Shown here: positions 60,527 through 64,000 of the stretch, piece by piece | How the letters are laid out: the number at the start of each line of letters is the position of its first letter | How positions within the stretch are numbered: the first letter of the stretch is position 1 | Assembly (NCBI RefSeq): GCF_001425265.1 | Contig: NZ_LMEC01000020.1 | Coordinates: 473,299-537,298 of the forward strand | DNA from: Massilia sp. Root418 | Lineage (GTDB): Bacteria; Pseudomonadota; Gammaproteobacteria; Burkholderiales; Burkholderiaceae_D | DNA: 64,000 bases | Direction: 5' to 3' | Notes under the pieces: generated by a model | What the model saw: the letters and a program-made list of their open reading frames with translations, nothing else | Databases searched by the model: none | Told to the model about the DNA's origin: nothing | Made by a program: the position numbers and the translations under genes

Positions 60527-60705
60527 AGCCTTCGAATCCCTGCTCCTGTATTTAATACAATCTCCACTAGCTGTCGAAATATAGCACTGGGATCACCAGC
60601 TGCAAGTGCAAGGCCGGCAGTCCGGATGACCCGTCCGTGGCGGACGGCGTGGCGGCATGGCACAAAATGAGGGGGAATTGTCCTTTTAATGCGCTGGGCT
60701 GCTTT

Positions 60706-60711
60706 TATAAT
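60706..60711 (+). promoter_or_regulatory. -10 element before 60752 gene
   Basis: A perfect TATAAT lies 40 bp before the start codon in an A+T-rich stretch. No good -35 at standard spacing is seen. Confidence 0.45.
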
Positions 60712-60751
60712 GCGGCCATCTCAAGCACGGTTTCACAGGAGCGATACTCGC

Positions 60752-61636
60752 ATGGCGAACAATTTGCGCGGGCCGCGCACCATACTGGTCCAGACCACCA
60801 TCCCCACCACCACGGACGACTGGTCCATTGCGCGCTTCAGCCTCCTGGTGCGCCTGCTGGCGGAACAGCGCGACGCGCAGGGGCAGCCCGCCTTCAAGGT
60901 GATCGCCAGGGACCGGGACCCCGGCGATGGCCCCGACAGCGTGCTGTCGCGGCTGGGCCAGGACGGCATCGACGTCCTGTGGCTGATGGCAGTCGATACC
61001 GGGGCCGGCCTGCATGCCGGGGAATGCGAGGCAATCGAGCGATTCCGCCGCCGGGGCGGCGGGCTGCTGGTGGCGCGCGACCACATGGACCTGGGCTCCT
61101 CCGTCTGCGGCCTGGGCGGCGTCGGTGCCGCGCATCACTTCCACACCGTGAATCCGGAAGCGGACCCGGACCGGCAAGTCAACGACGATACGGCAACCGG
61201 CTACATCCACTGGCCCAACTACCATTCCGGCCGCAACGGCGACTACCAGGAGCTGACGGTGGCCGGCCCGGTGCATCCCGTGCTGGCCGATCCGGCCTCG
61301 CCCACCGGCGCGATCCGTTTTCTACCCGCGCATCCGCACGAGGGCGCCGTCAGCGCGCCGCAAGACGAACCGGCCAGGGTGATCGCCACCGGCAGGAGCC
61401 TGGCCAGCGGCGCGCAGTTCAACCTGGCGGTCGCCTTCGAGCGCAGCGAGGAGCACGGACGCGCCATCGCCCAGAGCTCGTTCCACCATTTCTGCGACTA
61501 CAACTGGGACACCGCCGCCGGCTGCCCGGCCTTCGTCAGCGAAGCGCCTGGCGACGGCATGGCCGGCAATCCTGCCGCGCTGCGCGACGTACAGCGCTAC
61601 GTGGTCAACGCGGCGCACTGGCTGGCAGGCAGGTAG
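60752..61636 (+). CDS. Uncharacterised protein, ThuA/amidotransferase-like pattern
   Basis: A 294-residue cytosolic protein (MANNLRGPRTILVQTTIPTT). The segment VLWLMAVDTGAGLHAGECEAIERFRRRGGGLLVARDH looks like the Rossmann-like half of ThuA or class I amidotransferase folds, which also show a 'gggll' strand after a helix. HFHTVNPEADPDRQVNDD and TGYIHWPNYHSGRNGD are His-rich and conserved-looking. The catalytic Cys typical of amidotransferases is not apparent. ATG 60752 follows AGGAG at about 10 nt. Function unknown; no operon partner. Confidence 0.65.
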   Translation: MANNLRGPRTILVQTTIPTTTDDWSIARFSLLVRLLAEQRDAQGQPAFKVIARDRDPGDGPDSVLSRLGQDGIDVLWLMAVDTGAGLHAGECEAIERFRRRGGGLLVARDHMDLGSSVCGLGGVGAAHHFHTVNPEADPDRQVNDDTATGYIHWPNYHSGRNGDYQELTVAGPVHPVLADPASPTGAIRFLPAHPHEGAVSAPQDEPARVIATGRSLASGAQFNLAVAFERSEEHGRAIAQSSFHHFCDYNWDTAAGCPAFVSEAPGDGMAGNPAALRDVQRYVVNAAHWLAGR

Positions 61637-61706
61637 CGCCGGCATCGCTGTACACCAGCTGTCCCGGCAAGCACGTGGTTTTTTGATTTTTTTAGGCGAG
61701 GCAGCA

Positions 61707-62660
61707 GTGACAGCCAAAGTAGCACTGGTGGTATTCCCCGGGTTTCACATACTCGACTTGTCCATTCTTTCGGTGTTTGGCATTGCCAACCACTTCGCGC
61801 CGGGCAGCTATGCGGTCGACATCGTCTCCATGAGCGGAGGAATGGTCAGCAGCATGTCCGGCGTGGGCGTGCAAACCGCCGCCTTCGGCGAGCAGCGTTA
61901 CGACACGGTGCTGGTGGGGAGTTCCCCCGCCATCCCGGCACCCTGTCCCGGTTTGGTGGAAAGGCTGCAGGCGGCCGCGCGCAGTTCGCGCCGCATCGCC
62001 AGCATCTGCACCGGCGCCTTCATCCTCGGCGAGGCGGGCGTGTTCGACGGGCGCTCCGTCACCACGCACTGGGGCTTCGCCGAGGCGCTGGCGCGCCGCT
62101 TCCCGGCCGCCAACGTGGTGCCGGACAAGATCTTCATCCGCGACGGCCATATCTGGAGTTCGGCCGGCATGACCGCCTGCATCGACCTGGTGCTGGGCAT
62201 GGTGGAAGCGGACCTCGGCCACGATGTCACCAAGAAGATCTGCCAGACCATGGTGCTCTACCACCGCCGCTCGGGAGGCCAGAGCCAGTTTTCGCTGCTG
62301 GCCGAACTCGACCCCAAGCAGGAGCGCATCCGCCGCGTGCTGACCTTCATCAAGGACAATCTGCGCGAGCCGCTCAGCGTCCAGCAACTGGCGGACCTGG
62401 TCAACTGGAGTCCGCGCCATTTCAGCCGCGCCTTCCAGACCGAGACCGGCATGTCGCCCGCCAAGGCGATTGAAAAGCTGCGCGTGGAGGCGGCGCGCGC
62501 GCTGATCGAAAGCGGCCATGCGTCCGCTACGCGCATCGCCGCCCAGACCGGTTTTGGCGACGACGAACGCATGCGCCGCGCCTTCCTTCGGGTGCTGGGC
62601 GAACCGCCGCAAAAATTCATGCGCCATTCCCGCTCGCCGAACATCTCCCTGAGCATCTAG
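61707..62660 (+). CDS. GlxA family AraC-type regulator
   Basis: A 317-residue regulator. The N-terminal DJ-1/PfpI-like domain begins KVALVVFPGFHILDLSILSVF and includes IASICTGAFILGEAGVFDGRSVTTHW. The C-terminal AraC DNA-binding domain starts near residue 215 (IKDNLREPLSVQQLADLVNWSPRHFSRAFQTETGMSPAKAIEKLRVEAAR; GFGDDERMRRAFLRVLGEPP). The start is GTG 61707 with AGGCGAGG upstream. It precedes the molybdopterin oxidoreductase gene by 98 bp on the same strand and may regulate it, though that gene has its own promoter. Confidence 0.92.
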   Translation: MTAKVALVVFPGFHILDLSILSVFGIANHFAPGSYAVDIVSMSGGMVSSMSGVGVQTAAFGEQRYDTVLVGSSPAIPAPCPGLVERLQAAARSSRRIASICTGAFILGEAGVFDGRSVTTHWGFAEALARRFPAANVVPDKIFIRDGHIWSSAGMTACIDLVLGMVEADLGHDVTKKICQTMVLYHRRSGGQSQFSLLAELDPKQERIRRVLTFIKDNLREPLSVQQLADLVNWSPRHFSRAFQTETGMSPAKAIEKLRVEAARALIESGHASATRIAAQTGFGDDERMRRAFLRVLGEPPQKFMRHSRSPNISLSI

Positions 62661-62724
62661 AACGGCGGCCCGGCAATGGCCGTTTTTGCCGGTTTCTCGT
62701 CCCTTCGATGCTGCAAGCGCTTCG

Positions 62725-62730
62725 TATAAT
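62725..62730 (+). promoter_or_regulatory. -10 element of the IorB-like gene
   Basis: A perfect TATAAT lies 28 bp before the start codon and directly abuts the palindrome at 62731. The -35 region is poor (TTCGAT at 15 bp), so an activator may be needed. Confidence 0.55.
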
Positions 62731-62751
62731 CCTTGCAATCTTACTGCAAGG
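62731..62751 (+). promoter_or_regulatory. Palindrome over start site and ribosome-binding site
   Basis: Perfect inverted repeat CCTTGCA-ATCTTAC-TGCAAGG directly after the -10. Its right arm contains the AAGG of the AAGGAG ribosome site. It may be a repressor operator at the transcription start or an RNA hairpin that hides the ribosome site. Confidence 0.55.
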
Positions 62752-62758
62752 AGCACGC

Positions 62759-64000
62759 ATGACCGATCGTCGATTTTTCCTCAAAGCGATGGCGGCCGGG
62801 GGAGGCCTGCTGCTGCAGATCGCCCTGCCCGGCGCCCGCGCGCGCGACAGTGCCGCCCAAGGGGCCGAAAGCGGCGCCGATAGCGGGGCCTGGCAAGCCA
62901 ACGCCATGCTGCGCATCGGCGGCGACGGCAAGGTCACAATGACCATGCCCTACGTGGAAATGGGCCAGGGCACCTACACCTCGATCCCGATGCTGATCGC
63001 CGAGGAGCTGGAGCTTGACCTGAAAGACGTGGTGCTGGAGCACGCCCCCGCCGACGACAAGCGCTACATCAATCCTGCGCTGGGCTTCCAGGTCACTGGC
63101 GGCTCCACCACCATCCGCGCCGCCTGGCTTCCGATGCGCCAGGCCGGCGCCGCCGCCCGCATGCTGCTGGTAAAGGCCGCGGCCGCAGCCTGGCAGGTCG
63201 ATCCATTGGCCTGCCGTGCGCAGCAAGGCGCCGTGGTGCACACCGCCACCGGCCGCAAGCTGCGCTACGGCGAGCTGGCCGGCGCTGCCGCCGCCCTGCC
63301 GCTGCCGGCCCCGGAATCCATCGTGCTGAAGCAGCCCAAGGATTTCCGCCTGATCGGCAAGGCCGCGCGCCGGCTGGACACGCAGGGCAAGCTGAATGGC
63401 TCGGCCCAATACGGCATCGACGTGCAACTGCCCGGCATGAAGGTGGCGGCGCTGGCCATCAGCCCTGCCTACGGCGGCCGCCTGACGGGGCTGGACCAAG
63501 CGGCCGCGCTCAAGGTGCCCGGCGTGCGCCAGGTGGTGCGCCTGGACGACTGCGCCGCCGTGGTGGCGGATAACTACGGCGCGGCGCAGAAAGGCCTGTC
63601 GCTGCTGGCCTTGCGCTGGGACGACGGCCCCAACGCCCAGCTTTCCACTTCCGACATCGTGGCCGACATGGCGCAGGCGGCGAAGCAGGCTGCGGCCAAG
63701 GTACGCAGCGCCGGCGAGCCGGAACAGGCCCTGGCCTCGGCCAGCCGCGTGCTGGAGGCCACCTACGAGCTGCCCTTCCTGGCCCATGCGGCGATGGAGC
63801 CGATGAACTGCACCGTGCACGTGCAGCCGGACCGCTGCGAGGTCTGGACCGGCACCCAGGTGCTCACCCGCGCCCGCGCCGTTGCCGCCAAGGTCACCGG
63901 CCTGCCGGAAGAGAAAGTCACCGTGCACAACTTCCTGCTGGGCGGCGCCTTCGGCCGCCGGCTGGAAATCGACGGTGTGGAGCGCGCGGTGCGCATTGCG
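62759..64000 (+). CDS. Isoquinoline 1-oxidoreductase beta-like molybdopterin subunit, 3' end cut by window
   Basis: N-terminal 414 residues of a xanthine-oxidase-family molybdopterin subunit of the IorB type. It starts with a twin-arginine signal (DRRFFLKAMAAGG, cleavage near GARA), so the folded cofactor-loaded enzyme should be exported to the periplasm. Visible family segments include MPYVEMGQGTYTSIPMLIAEEL, VTGGSTTIRAAW, RRLDTQGKLNGSAQYGIDV, FLAHAAMEPMNCTVHV and NFLLGGAFGRRLE. These enzymes (about 730-780 residues) pair with an IorA-type [2Fe-2S] protein, which is not upstream and may follow beyond the window. AAGGAG before ATG 62759. Confidence 0.93.
   Translation, partial: MTDRRFFLKAMAAGGGLLLQIALPGARARDSAAQGAESGADSGAWQANAMLRIGGDGKVTMTMPYVEMGQGTYTSIPMLIAEELELDLKDVVLEHAPADDKRYINPALGFQVTGGSTTIRAAWLPMRQAGAAARMLLVKAAAAAWQVDPLACRAQQGAVVHTATGRKLRYGELAGAAAALPLPAPESIVLKQPKDFRLIGKAARRLDTQGKLNGSAQYGIDVQLPGMKVAALAISPAYGGRLTGLDQAAALKVPGVRQVVRLDDCAAVVADNYGAAQKGLSLLALRWDDGPNAQLSTSDIVADMAQAAKQAAAKVRSAGEPEQALASASRVLEATYELPFLAHAAMEPMNCTVHVQPDRCEVWTGTQVLTRARAVAAKVTGLPEEKVTVHNFLLGGAFGRRLEIDGVERAVRIA

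Noticed and set aside
1..64000. CRISPR arrays, tRNA or rRNA genes, complete insertion sequences
   Set aside because: No regularly spaced repeats of CRISPR type, no tRNA-like cloverleaf or rRNA sequence, and no transposase were recognised on reading both strands.

Overview
The window is a G+C-rich, densely packed bacterial chromosome segment. It carries cyanophycin metabolism, an orphan VgrG module, a TonB-dependent receptor of the Xanthomonas/Caulobacter type and a FabR/DesT-controlled desaturase. Together these point to a betaproteobacterium, most likely of the Oxalobacteraceae (Massilia/Duganella type). That placement is inference from gene content, not from a marker-gene search.

Layout. 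1-5.7 kb: ppc, pyk and the 5' part of eno on the minus strand, the three enzymes of the phosphoenolpyruvate node. 5.9-9.8 kb: a three-subunit PaoABC-like molybdenum aldehyde oxidoreductase. 10-12.2 kb: a small charged protein, an RNase T2 (RNase I) and a PPOX-type flavoprotein. 12.2-16.9 kb: a TonB receptor, hpd (tyrosine catabolism) and a divergent Lrp/AsnC regulator with a palindromic operator between them. 17.1-24.4 kb: a plus-strand cyanophycin locus (heme-oxygenase-like iron enzyme, SAM methyltransferase, isoaspartyl dipeptidase, cyanophycinase, cyanophycin synthetase and a small disordered protein). 24.5-32.7 kb: a MerR regulator converging on an eight-gene minus-strand lipid-modification operon of the kind linked to furan fatty acids and singlet-oxygen stress elsewhere. 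33-35.4 kb: an RsbQ-like hydrolase followed by a PAS hybrid histidine kinase. 35.4-43.8 kb: a UvrA paralogue, a repeat lipoprotein, a SulP transporter, a glycosyltransferase/deacetylase pair and a hemerythrin. 43.3-49.8 kb: a type VI secretion cargo module (VgrG, a predicted two-headed peptidoglycan hydrolase and two small exported proteins). 49.9-53.9 kb: a GH2-like secreted glycosidase and an AhpD-fold protein behind an ECF41-type promoter. 54.2-57.5 kb: an acyl desaturase, its reductase and a FabR/DesT-type repressor with a clear operator. 57.5-60.6 kb: an A+T-richer accessory patch with a nitrilase-fold protein, a small basic protein and a frameshifted gene. 60.7-64 kb: an uncharacterised protein, a GlxA-type AraC regulator and the start of a Tat-exported molybdopterin oxidoreductase.

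Most genes form tight operons with 4-14 bp overlaps. The most promising leads for new biology are the iron-enzyme/methyltransferase pair in the cyanophycin operon, the VgrG effector module with two candidate immunity proteins, and the atypical nitrilase patch.
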